Shown: positions 1 through 6,575, numbered from the stretch's first letter. The stretch: 7,424 bases of DNA from a bacterium (GCA_012839015.1 DUOF01000089.1:1-7424), one strand, 5' to 3'. Notes: generated by a model not told the origin, from the sequence alone. Numbers and translations: made by a program.

Positions 1-1157
1 TCACTCGGGTTGCTAGGTGAATAGGAACCAAAGTCCTTTATATAGAAATTAGTTTTTTCACTTGTTAGTTTAGTAGTTGGGTTAAAATTATTAATAAGTG
101 CTAGGTAATATAGTAAAGGCTTTATAGTTGAAGCGACACTCCTCTTAGAAGAGAGGGCACGATTAAAAGATGAGAGATTATAATCAAAACCTCCATTTAG
201 TGATAAAACTTTGTTGCTAAAGGGCTCCATTACTACAACACTCACCTGAATGTCCTCATCCGTTGGCTTATGCTTGCCAATTATTTCATTTATCTTACTA
301 TTTAAATCTATATTAATATTAGTAATAACTTTTAAACCCTTTAATTTAGCTTTGTTCTCGTATAGATTGAGTGAAACCAATTCTTGAATGACTGCGTCTC
401 GATAATAATAAAAATTATCAGGATTATCCTTCTCTAGATAATACTCATTGGAGTCCAGTACTGCATCATAATACTGCTTTTCACTAATAAAATCTAAGTC
501 ATACATCTTCCTTAAAACTTTATTTTGTCTCACTTTGGTATTCTTTGGATTGATACTAGGAGAATACACCGCAGGAGCATTACATACTGCTGCTAATACG
601 GTGGCCTCACTAAGGGTTAAATGTTCTGCACTCTTATTGAAATAGAAATTACTAGCACCCTCAATACCGGTAATACCATGACCAAAATAAAGACTGTTTA
701 GATATCCCTCTAGTATTTCCTGCTTGGAATACTTACTCTCAATTTTAAAAGTATAATAAGCTTCTTTTATTTTTCTTAACAGTGTTCTTTCATTACTAAG
801 CATCGTATTTCTGGCATACTGTTGTGAGATGGGCGACGCCCCTTCCTTTATCTTAAAGGAGGTAAGATTGATAAAAAAAGACTTTATAATTCTTTTAAAA
901 TCAAAACCCTTATGGCTATAGAAGTTTTTGTCTTCAATAGCTATAAAGCTAGCAGGAACATATGAAGGTAGTTTCTCAAGTTCAATGTACTTACTTTTTA
1001 CCCCGTATACCTCCTCATAAATGAGGTTGTTTGAGCGATCATATATTCTTAAGTTATTGCTCTTGGTAATAACGGGGGTAGGTAGAGAACCCACAATACC
1101 TACAACAAAGGCAAAGATTAAAACACCACCAATGATAATAATATGTCTCTTTTTCAC
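1..1157 (-). CDS. Class A penicillin-binding protein (transglycosylase/transpeptidase), 5'-complete, cut by left window edge
   Basis: A bifunctional peptidoglycan synthase that polymerises lipid II glycan strands and cross-links stem peptides on the outer face of the membrane. My translation gives 385 residues before the window edge; family members are usually 650-900. Residues 1-5 are cytoplasmic (GTG start, then KKRH), and residues 6-25 form one membrane anchor. The GT51 domain follows: EDKNFYSH with catalytic Glu75, GASPISQQ at 106-113, RKIKEA at 128-133 with the second Glu132, then EILEGYLN and a YFGHGITGIEGAS stretch. The transpeptidase domain begins with NGGFDY and FNRA, followed by STIK with nucleophile Ser343 and Lys346. 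The SxN and KTG motifs would lie beyond the edge. GASPISQQ departs from the usual GGSTITQQ, and the residue before the active Ser is Ala instead of Gly. The start is set by AGGTGAT three bases upstream of GTG. The gene is divergent from its neighbour. Confidence 0.94.
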   Translation of the reverse strand, partial: MKKRHIIIIGGVLIFAFVVGIVGSLPTPVITKSNNLRIYDRSNNLIYEEVYGVKSKYIELEKLPSYVPASFIAIEDKNFYSHKGFDFKRIIKSFFINLTSFKIKEGASPISQQYARNTMLSNERTLLRKIKEAYYTFKIESKYSKQEILEGYLNSLYFGHGITGIEGASNFYFNKSAEHLTLSEATVLAAVCNAPAVYSPSINPKNTKVRQNKVLRKMYDLDFISEKQYYDAVLDSNEYYLEKDNPDNFYYYRDAVIQELVSLNLYENKAKLKGLKVITNINIDLNSKINEIIGKHKPTDEDIQVSVVVMEPFSNKVLSLNGGFDYNLSSFNRALSSKRSVASTIKPLLYYLALINNFNPTTKLTSEKTNFYIKDFGSYSPSNPS

Positions 1158-1240
1158 TCTATCACCTGTATTTAGTATTGGAGGGGCCTAAATATATATA
1201 CTTTTTTACTATATTTTTTTATAATTAGTTAGGTGATAAA
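1158..1240. promoter_or_regulatory. Divergent intergenic region with AT-rich promoter candidates
   Basis: These 83 bases separate two divergent start codons and should carry promoters for both. On the plus strand a perfect TATAAT lies at 1220-1225, but no convincing -35 sits 16-18 bases upstream, and it is only 5 bases from the AGGTGAT ribosome site at 1231-1237. TATACT at 1197-1202 is another -10 candidate. On the minus strand TATAGT (1213-1208) is possible, also without a good -35. The core at 1190-1225 is almost pure A/T, so chance matches are expected. I see no clear operator palindrome. Confidence 0.35.
1161..1167 (-). promoter_or_regulatory. Ribosome binding site AGGTGAT fixing a GTG start
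   Basis: Reading the minus strand, AGGTGAT is followed by AGA and then GTG at 1157-1155. The same motif and spacing precede ATG in the genes at 1241 and 4300. This supports initiation at the GTG: no ATG lies between this site and the reading frame of the membrane anchor. Confidence 0.75.
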
Positions 1241-1633
1241 ATGAAACACTTAATAGAAGTAACCTTAGAAAGTAAAATAAATCAGGAAGGTGAAATCACT
1301 AATATTAAAAGACATGGTGAAGGCTACCTAAAAATAGAAGGTGAAACTACGACTGTTTTCTTTAAAACTAAAGATGATAAATATAAATATGTCTACCGAG
1401 ATAATGAGTTAGAGATTATTAAGGATGATGCCTATAAAATTGGGTTAAATAAGGACAAAAAATGTGACTTTAGATTTGAGTTTGATGGATATTCGCTTAT
1501 GGGAGCTAGTGAAACGAATGTGCTAGATGTTGACGAAGGCAAAGTCGAGTCTTCCTATAGTTTATTCATTAATGGTTCCAAAATAGGAGACTATCAAAGT
1601 AAATTAACCTATAATATTAAGAAAAGTAAATAA
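1241..1633 (+). CDS. Small predicted beta-barrel protein, tentatively DUF1934/YwiB-like
   Basis: A 130-residue soluble protein with no signal peptide and no membrane segment. It alternates hydrophobic and charged residues and has frequent Gly turns, suggesting an all-beta fold. It opens with a strand IEVTLES, then a Gly-centred turn HGEGYLKIEG. The middle holds FRFEFDGYSLMGASET, and the end SYSLFINGSKIGDY is followed by a final strand LTYNI. This order (late short hydrophobic strand, G-x-x-x-T turn, then Y-x-L and a closing Y-x-I strand) resembles my memory of the DUF1934 family, which includes B. subtilis YwiB and has a lipocalin-like barrel. The match is weak and the function of that family is not well established. 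The start is well supported: AGGTGAT at 1231-1237, then AAA, then ATG. It is divergent from the penicillin-binding protein gene and stands 75 bases before the ATPase gene. The reading frame is confident; the family is not. Confidence 0.8.
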   Translation: MKHLIEVTLESKINQEGEITNIKRHGEGYLKIEGETTTVFFKTKDDKYKYVYRDNELEIIKDDAYKIGLNKDKKCDFRFEFDGYSLMGASETNVLDVDEGKVESSYSLFINGSKIGDYQSKLTYNIKKSK

Positions 1634-1642
1634 TGTAATTAC

Positions 1643-1659
1643 CCCTTTATTGATAAGGG
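1643..1659 (+). other. Weak hairpin between the 1241 gene and the ATPase gene
   Basis: CCCTT (1643-1647) can pair with AAGGG (1655-1659) around a 7-base loop, ten bases after the upstream stop codon. No T-run follows, so it is at best an inefficient terminator. It overlaps the proposed -35 of the next promoter and could be coincidental. Confidence 0.25.
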
Positions 1660-1678
1660 TGTCAAAAAGTGGTAAAAT
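1650..1678 (+). promoter_or_regulatory. Sigma-A-type promoter of the P-type ATPase gene
   Basis: TTGATA (1650-1655) and TAAAAT (1673-1678) are separated by exactly 17 bases; each differs slightly from TTGACA/TATAAT. Transcription would start near 1685, giving a leader of about 24 bases before ATG 1709. That is too short to hold a yybP-ykoY manganese riboswitch or a similar leader, so control by such an element is not supported. The ribosome site is a weak GGTGA at 1697-1701. Confidence 0.55.
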
Positions 1679-1708
1679 TTATACATTGAATAAGTTGGTG
1701 AAAAATAA

Positions 1709-4240
1709 ATGAAAAAGAAAAACGAGAAAAAGTTGGATTCAGAAGATGAACTTTTGAAGGATAATGAAGACCATATAAGTTCACTTGGTATTTCCCGTTT
1801 TCGTGCTGACTTAGAAAAAGGTTTGACTAGTGAACAAGTAAGTACAAGGGTCGAACAAGGCTTGGTTAATGTAACCAAAACTGGATCTAAAAAAACTATC
1901 CCTAAGATAATCTTCCAGAATATATTTACAGTCTTTAACTTTGTTACTTTCATTATTGCCACATGGTTAATTTCAGTAGGTGCTTATAAAGATTTATTCT
2001 TTATGGTGATAGTAACTGCTAATATTATAATCGGAATAATTCAAGAGATAAGAGCTAAATTAATGATCGATAAACTATCACTAATTTCTGCCCCGACCAC
2101 GAAGGTGATTCGTGATGGTAAAACTATTGAAATTAGTGTTAAAGATATCGTCCTAGATGATATTATCTTACTAACACCAGGTAAACAAATAAGTGTTGAC
2201 GCCAGCGTCAAAGACGGTGTCGTGGAGGTTAATGAATCTCTTCTTACTGGTGAGAGTGACTCTATTGTTAAGAAGAAGGGCGCTATGCTACTTTCAGGGA
2301 GTTACGTAGTTTCTGGAACCTGTAAAGCTAAAGTAGAAAAAGTAGGAAAAGATAGTTACATTGAAAAGTTAGCTTCACAAGCTAAAGTATATAAAAAACC
2401 AAAATCAGACCTACTAAGGTCTCTAAATATTATAATCAGGGTAATCTTAATCTTCATAGTACCGGTTACATACCTAATGTTTAACATTCAATTTGACAGC
2501 GCTACTGCAGATATTACTGTACTAGATGCCTATAAAGAGGCAGTAGTAAGAACCTCCACTTCGGTTATCGGGATGATACCATCAGGTCTATTCTTGACCA
2601 CCAGTATCACTCTAGCCGTCGGGGTCATTAAACTTGCAAAAAGAAACACCCTAGTACAAGAACTTTATTGTATTGAAATGCTTGCTAGAGTCGATATGCT
2701 TTGTCTAGATAAGACAGGTACTATAACAGACGGTTCGATGAGTGTTAAAGGCGCTAGGGAGTTTAATAACACCACTGATCTAAGTGTTAGACAAATCATT
2801 TCAATGATGCAAAACAGTCTTAATGATGACAACATGACTTCTAGAGCTTTACTAGAGGAATTTGGTAAAAGTAAAAAACTTAAAGCAACCCATGTCATTC
2901 CATTTTCTAGCTCTAGAAAACAAAGTATTGCCAGTTATGATAAACACGGAACTTTCTTTTTAGGTGCTCCTGAGTTTATCTTAAAGACACAAAATAAAAC
3001 AGTAACAGATGAGATAAACAAACAAGCTAAAAGAGGTTATCGAGTACTTTTGTTAGCACACGATAAAAAAGTAATCAAGAATGATAAGGATGTAGAAAAG
3101 TTAAAACCAACAGCTTTAGCTATGATTCTAATTGAAGACACTATTAGAGAAGATGCGATTGAAACCATTCAATACTTTAAGAACAGTGGTGTTGGTGTAA
3201 AGGTAATCTCAGGAGATAATCCTCTAACCGTTTCAATGGTCGCCAAAAGAGCAGGTATTGAAAATGCGGATAAATACATAAGTCTAGATAAAGTTAGCGA
3301 TGAACGTATAAAAGAAATCGCAGACCAATACACAGTGTTTGGAAGAGTTAGCCCAGAACAAAAGAAAGTGCTAGTAAAAGCTTTAAAGGAAAAAGGGAAG
3401 ACCGTCGCTATGACTGGAGATGGTGTCAATGACATCCTAGCTCTAAAGGAAGCAGACTGTAGTATTGCTATGGCAAGTGGTAGTGAGGCGGCTAGGAACG
3501 TATCACACCTAGTGTTATTAGATTCTAATTTCTCTTCAATGCCTAAAGTAGTTCAAGAAGGAAGAAGGGTTATCAATAATATTGAAAGGGTAGCAACCCT
3601 GTTCCTAACTAAAACCATATTCACAATAGCCCTATCACTTATAATTATCTATGCTAATTTCTTTATGAGTACTAAATTAGCATATCCAATCGAGTTAAAA
3701 CAAATGAACGTCATTGAATTCTTAGCAATTGGTATACCAGCATTTATCCTCGCATTAGAGTATAACAATAATAGGATTAAAGGCAGTTTCTTTATGAACG
3801 TAATGAAAAACGCCCTTCCTGGAGCATTAGTAATCATCTTTAACTTCGTAATGTTATTCTTACTGCAGGATAGTTTAGGGATTGGTACTAAGACTCTATC
3901 GACAATGTCGCTAGTAGTTACTACCTTTGCCTTCCTAGTTGTCTTGAAACGTATTTGTACACCGTTTAACTTACTAAGAAGATTACTCTTTGGAGCGATG
4001 ACCCTAGGCTTCCTTGCCTGTATAACATTTGCCCCTATAAGAGATTTCTTAGAACTAGTAAGTTTAGATGTGCCTCAATTACTATTAGTAGCTCTACTAG
4101 TAGTACTAACCAATACATTAATAGACTTCCTAATTAAACTACCAAGCATGCTTTCCTCCTTCATTAGGGAGAAGTTAAGATTTAAGAAAATAAAGATTGT
4201 ATTAGTAGAGAAGGATAAAACTAGCAAAGGTAAAAACTAA
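1709..4240 (+). CDS. Cation-transporting P-type ATPase, CtpE-like (probable Ca2+/divalent cation pump)
   Basis: An 843-residue integral membrane ATPase that moves a cation through an aspartyl-phosphate cycle. Residues 1-70 are a cytoplasmic N-terminal region with the family's cation-ATPase N motif (GLTSEQVSTRV). Membrane segments 1-2 cover roughly 70-120. The actuator domain carries TGES at 180-183. Segments 3-4 follow, with PSGL at 291-294. The phosphorylation site is DKTGT with Asp334, and the P-domain hinge is GDGVND at 570-575. About six C-terminal membrane segments fall between 640 and 820, and the tail is Lys-rich. The stretch VQELYCIEMLARVD just before DKTGT matches my memory of CtpE-type ATPases (Ca2+ uptake in mycobacteria) and related Firmicutes pumps. 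In SERCA-type pumps the segment-4 motif is PEGL, and its Glu binds the metal; here it is Ser. The ion and direction of transport are therefore open. The absence of His/Cys metal-binding domains and of a CPC motif argues against a heavy-metal P1B pump. It has its own promoter and terminator. Confidence 0.95.
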   Translation: MKKKNEKKLDSEDELLKDNEDHISSLGISRFRADLEKGLTSEQVSTRVEQGLVNVTKTGSKKTIPKIIFQNIFTVFNFVTFIIATWLISVGAYKDLFFMVIVTANIIIGIIQEIRAKLMIDKLSLISAPTTKVIRDGKTIEISVKDIVLDDIILLTPGKQISVDASVKDGVVEVNESLLTGESDSIVKKKGAMLLSGSYVVSGTCKAKVEKVGKDSYIEKLASQAKVYKKPKSDLLRSLNIIIRVILIFIVPVTYLMFNIQFDSATADITVLDAYKEAVVRTSTSVIGMIPSGLFLTTSITLAVGVIKLAKRNTLVQELYCIEMLARVDMLCLDKTGTITDGSMSVKGAREFNNTTDLSVRQIISMMQNSLNDDNMTSRALLEEFGKSKKLKATHVIPFSSSRKQSIASYDKHGTFFLGAPEFILKTQNKTVTDEINKQAKRGYRVLLLAHDKKVIKNDKDVEKLKPTALAMILIEDTIREDAIETIQYFKNSGVGVKVISGDNPLTVSMVAKRAGIENADKYISLDKVSDERIKEIADQYTVFGRVSPEQKKVLVKALKEKGKTVAMTGDGVNDILALKEADCSIAMASGSEAARNVSHLVLLDSNFSSMPKVVQEGRRVINNIERVATLFLTKTIFTIALSLIIIYANFFMSTKLAYPIELKQMNVIEFLAIGIPAFILALEYNNNRIKGSFFMNVMKNALPGALVIIFNFVMLFLLQDSLGIGTKTLSTMSLVVTTFAFLVVLKRICTPFNLLRRLLFGAMTLGFLACITFAPIRDFLELVSLDVPQLLLVALLVVLTNTLIDFLIKLPSMLSSFIREKLRFKKIKIVLVEKDKTSKGKN

Positions 4241-4251
4241 GCTAGTTTTTT
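4217..4251 (+). terminator. Intrinsic terminator overlapping the ATPase stop codon
   Basis: AAAACTAGC (4217-4225) pairs perfectly with GCTAGTTTT (4241-4249), with the T-run extending to 4251. The 5' arm lies inside the coding sequence and the loop contains the TAA stop. A second hairpin uses the same 3' region: AAAAACTA (4232-4239) pairs with TAGTTTTT (4243-4250) over a 3-base loop. The two folds exclude each other; the first has three G-C pairs and the second has one. Confidence 0.75.
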
Positions 4252-4253
4252 AA

Positions 4254-4283
4254 TTGAATAAATAGGTCATAAAGACTTATATT
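4254..4283 (+). promoter_or_regulatory. Probable sigma-A-type promoter of glyA
   Basis: TTGAAT (4254-4259) is followed after 18 bases by TATATT (4278-4283), or after 17 bases by TTATAT (4277-4282). The -35 begins within a few bases of the upstream terminator's T-run. The predicted start is near 4290, the first base of the AGGTGAT ribosome site, so the leader would be only about 10 bases. No glycine or other riboswitch could fit in it. Confidence 0.45.
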
Positions 4284-4299
4284 AATAACAGGTGATAAT

Positions 4300-5502
4300 A
4301 TGAAAGATAAAATAATTGAACAATTAATTAAAGATGAAAAGAAAAGACAGAGGTCTCATATCCAACTTATAGCATCAGAGAACTTTGTTTCCAAAGATGT
4401 CTTAAAGGCTAATGGAAGTGTTTTAACTAATAAATATGCAGAGGGCTACCCAAGTAGGAGATATTATGGTGGGTGCCAAGTAGTGGATCAAGTTGAAAAT
4501 ATAGCTATTGAGAGGGCTCAAAAACTATTTAAAACTGATTACCATGTAAACGTTCAACCTCATAGTGGCTCACAAGCCAATATGGCAGTGTATAAAGCCT
4601 TCTTAAATGTGGGAGATACAATCCTTAGTATGGATTTAAATAGTGGTGGACACTTAACCCATGGAAGTCCAGTAAACTTCAGCGGTGTTGAATACAACAT
4701 TATTAGTTACGGTCTTAATAAAGAAACTGAAATGATTGATTATGATGATCTAGAGAAAAAAGCCCTAGAACATAAACCTAAATTAATAGTAGTAGGCGCA
4801 AGTGCCTACTCACGCACAATTGACTTTGAAAGATGCGGTGAAATAGCTAAAAAAGTTAATGCTTATCTACTTGCGGATATCGCCCATGTAGCCGGTCTAA
4901 TTGTAACCGGGCTTCATCCTTCTCCAATAGGGCATGCTGACTTTATTACCTCGACGACTCATAAGACTTTAAGAGGGCCTAGGGGCGGACTTATACTATG
5001 TAAGAAGGAGCATGGCAAGAAGATAGATAAGAGTTTATTCCCTGGTATTCAAGGTGGACCTCTTATGCACACAGTAGCAGCTAAAGCTGTCTGTTTCAAA
5101 GAAGCGGCAAGTGAAGACTTTGTTAACTATCAAAAGCAGGTTCTAAATAATATCAAAGCCATGGAAGACTACTTTAAAGAAAATAATGTGAAACTGGTAA
5201 GCGGCGGCAGTGATAACCACTTACTACTTATAGATACCAAGGCCTCATTCGGGGTAACAGGTAAAATGGCAGAAAAACTTCTTGATGATATCGGCATCAC
5301 ATGTAATAAAAACATGATCGCTTTTGACTCAGAGAAACCTAATGTAACCTCAGGTATTAGAATTGGTAGTCCAGCGATGACTAGCCTTGGATTTAAGGAG
5401 AGGGAATTTAGGGAAATTGCAGTATTAATTAGCGATTGCTTAAATAAGAGTCAATCTAAAGAAGAATTAAGAATAAGGGTCAAAAAACTTATCAAAAAGT
5501 AA
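4300..5502 (+). CDS. glyA: Serine hydroxymethyltransferase
   Basis: A cytoplasmic PLP enzyme that interconverts serine plus tetrahydrofolate with glycine plus 5,10-methylene-tetrahydrofolate, supplying one-carbon units for purine, thymidylate and methionine synthesis. At 400 residues it is slightly shorter than the usual 410-420 but complete. The N-terminus has the family signature LIASENFVS, then NKYAEGYPSRRYYGG for substrate and dimer contacts. QPHSGSQAN forms the PLP phosphate region. ADIAHVAGLI holds the Asp and His that contact the cofactor ring. STTHKTLRGPRGG contains the Schiff-base Lys222. FPGIQGGPLMH and the C-terminal TSGIRIGSPAMTSLG, with its carboxylate-binding Arg, are present. 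The start is supported by AGGTGAT (4290-4296) three bases before ATG. The missing length seems to be at both termini and not in the catalytic core. The next gene is only 41 bases downstream with no terminator between. Confidence 0.98.
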   Translation: MKDKIIEQLIKDEKKRQRSHIQLIASENFVSKDVLKANGSVLTNKYAEGYPSRRYYGGCQVVDQVENIAIERAQKLFKTDYHVNVQPHSGSQANMAVYKAFLNVGDTILSMDLNSGGHLTHGSPVNFSGVEYNIISYGLNKETEMIDYDDLEKKALEHKPKLIVVGASAYSRTIDFERCGEIAKKVNAYLLADIAHVAGLIVTGLHPSPIGHADFITSTTHKTLRGPRGGLILCKKEHGKKIDKSLFPGIQGGPLMHTVAAKAVCFKEAASEDFVNYQKQVLNNIKAMEDYFKENNVKLVSGGSDNHLLLIDTKASFGVTGKMAEKLLDDIGITCNKNMIAFDSEKPNVTSGIRIGSPAMTSLGFKEREFREIAVLISDCLNKSQSKEELRIRVKKLIKK

Positions 5503-5532
5503 ACAAAATGAGGCATACGCATATATATAAAT

Positions 5533-5539
5533 AGGTGAT
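5533..5539 (+). promoter_or_regulatory. Ribosome binding site AGGTGAT that decides the cwlJ start
   Basis: An in-frame GTG at 5535 could extend the protein by three residues, but it lies inside this AGGTGAT. The motif is then 4 bases upstream of ATG 5544, the same arrangement as at 1231 and 4290. The ATG is therefore the better start. Confidence 0.75.
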
Positions 5540-5543
5540 TAGT

Positions 5544-5969
5544 ATGCCAAGAATGAAACACACAAAGAGGGAAGTAGAGATGCTGGCAAGGTTAATGAAG
5601 TCTGAGGCACTTGGTGAAGGCAACTTCGGTATGATGCTTGTAGGCAATGTAGTAGTTAACCGTGCGGTAGCAAATTGTATACCTTTTAAACATCTAACCA
5701 GTATAAAGAAAGTAATTATGCAAACCCCAGGTGGTTTTGAAGGATATAACAATAAAATGTATAATGGACCGATTAACTCAAAAATAAAGGATATGGCTCA
5801 GAAGACAGTTGACTTTTGGAGAGCAGAACCTGCTAATCATGCCCTTTACTTTATGAACCCGGGATATAGAACTGATCCATGTAGAGAAAGGTTCTGGGGG
5901 GATTTAATAGGTAGATATAAAAGGCATTGTTTCTATCGCGCTGATAATACCTCTGAATGTGGTATATAA
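5544..5969 (+). CDS. cwlJ: CwlJ-like spore cortex-lytic cell wall hydrolase (SleB/CwlJ family)
   Basis: A 141-residue enzyme of the SleB/CwlJ (Hydrolase_2) family, which degrades spore cortex peptidoglycan during germination. The pattern LARLMKSEALGEGNFG, then LVGNVVVNR, covers the catalytic region, with Glu21 as the expected acid. PGGFEGY follows mid-protein and RYKRHCFYRADNTSEC closes it. The order MARLLRAEAEGEG, LVGNVGINR, SHCFY and a nearby Cys is what I recall for B. subtilis CwlJ, which is 142 residues. The match runs over the whole length, closer than to SleB, which carries a signal peptide and a peptidoglycan-binding domain. As in CwlJ, there is no signal peptide or membrane segment. 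CwlJ is normally made in the mother cell and sits in the spore coat, and in Bacillus it needs GerQ; no gerQ is seen here. It follows glyA by 41 bases and ends before a strong terminator. Three Cys lie at or near the C-terminal third. A vegetative role cannot be excluded. Confidence 0.9.
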   Translation: MPRMKHTKREVEMLARLMKSEALGEGNFGMMLVGNVVVNRAVANCIPFKHLTSIKKVIMQTPGGFEGYNNKMYNGPINSKIKDMAQKTVDFWRAEPANHALYFMNPGYRTDPCRERFWGDLIGRYKRHCFYRADNTSECGI

Positions 5970-5975
5970 GAAATT

Positions 5976-5999
5976 AAACTACAGGCAACTGTAGTTTTT
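5976..5999 (+). terminator. Intrinsic terminator after cwlJ
   Basis: AAACTACAG (5976-5984) and CTGTAGTTT (5989-5997) form a perfect 9-pair stem closed by GCAA, a GNRA-type tetraloop. The arm runs into T-rich TTTATATATA. It begins 7 bases after the cwlJ stop, and no similar signal lies between glyA and cwlJ, so it may end a glyA-cwlJ transcript. Confidence 0.85.
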
Positions 6000-6011
6000 A
6001 TATATAAATTC

Positions 6012-6040
6012 TTGTTAATAAACAATTATTTTCTTATACT
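6012..6040 (+). promoter_or_regulatory. Sigma-A-type promoter of trmL
   Basis: TTGTTA (6012-6017) and TATACT (6035-6040) are 17 bases apart, placed just after the cwlJ terminator. The predicted start near 6047 leaves about 16 leader bases, including the ribosome site AAGGAAG (6053-6059) before ATG 6063. Confidence 0.6.
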
Positions 6041-6062
6041 CAAATAAGAGAGAAGGAAGAAA

Positions 6063-6575
6063 ATGATTAATATAGTTTTATATAGGCCTGAAAAACCTTT
6101 GAATACTGGTAACATAATGAGAACATCAATGGCCAGTAATAGCAAGCTCCATATAATTGGACCACTTACTTTTACTATTGATGATAAGGGCCTAAAAAGG
6201 GCCGGGTTAGACTACTTGAAGGATGTATCTTACAACTATTATGAAAGTTATGAGGAGTTTATTAAAACAAATAAGAATCCAGAAATATTTTATATAACGA
6301 GGTATGGTAAGAAACCCCATAGTAGCATCGACTTCAACGATGTGGACAGAGATTATTTTATAATGTTTGGCAGGGAAAGTAGTGGAATACCTCTAGATAT
6401 TCTAAAAAAGGATTTAGACAATTGTTACCGAATACCAATGAGGGGAGATGCTAGGAGTTTGAATCTTTCCAATTGTGTAGCGGTCGTAGTCTATGAAGCT
6501 CTTAGACAACAAGATTATAATGAACTCGCAAGCAGTGAAGTCATTAAAGGAGAGGACTTTTTAATGAACAGTTAA
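6063..6575 (+). CDS. trmL: tRNA (cytidine/uridine-34 2'-O-)-methyltransferase, SPOUT family
   Basis: A cytoplasmic SAM-dependent enzyme that 2'-O-methylates the wobble base of leucine tRNAs with CAA or UAA anticodons, improving decoding. At 170 residues it is slightly longer than the usual 150-160. It has no N- or C-terminal RNA-binding extension, as in TrmL and unlike the larger TrmH. Motif 1 is PLNTGNIMRT (12-21) and is followed by LHIIGPL and RAGLDY. Motif 2 is GRESSGIP (103-110). Motif 3 is the knot region IPMRGDARSLNLSN (124-137), followed by CVAVVVYEALRQQ. These are the SPOUT knot elements for SAM binding and dimerisation. The Cys after SN is often Ala in the family and looks tolerable. 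The last 20 or so residues form an unmatched acidic tail. The ribosome site AAGGAAG is closer to the classic form than the AGGTGAT used by most neighbours. It has its own promoter and lies between unrelated genes. Confidence 0.95.
   Translation: MINIVLYRPEKPLNTGNIMRTSMASNSKLHIIGPLTFTIDDKGLKRAGLDYLKDVSYNYYESYEEFIKTNKNPEIFYITRYGKKPHSSIDFNDVDRDYFIMFGRESSGIPLDILKKDLDNCYRIPMRGDARSLNLSNCVAVVVYEALRQQDYNELASSEVIKGEDFLMNS

Noticed and set aside
1634..1708. Metal-sensing riboswitch (yybP-ykoY or M-box type) before the cation ATPase
   Set aside because: The gap is 75 bases and the predicted leader about 24 bases, too short for either; only one weak hairpin is present, and it overlaps the promoter.
1639..1962. 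Minus-strand open frame opposite the ATPase 5' end
   Set aside because: It overlaps conserved coding sequence of the ATPase, lacks an AGGTGAT-type ribosome site, and its product is low-complexity Ser/Phe-rich. Similar frames at 2665-2898, 3169-3435, 3649-3837 and 5492-5752 are also shadows.
5514..5527. CATACGCAT and CATATATA before cwlJ as a sporulation sigma-E or sigma-G -10 element
   Set aside because: The first part CATAC fits, but the rest does not, and no matching -35 (ATA-type) lies at the right distance. The region is AT-rich, so partial matches are expected.
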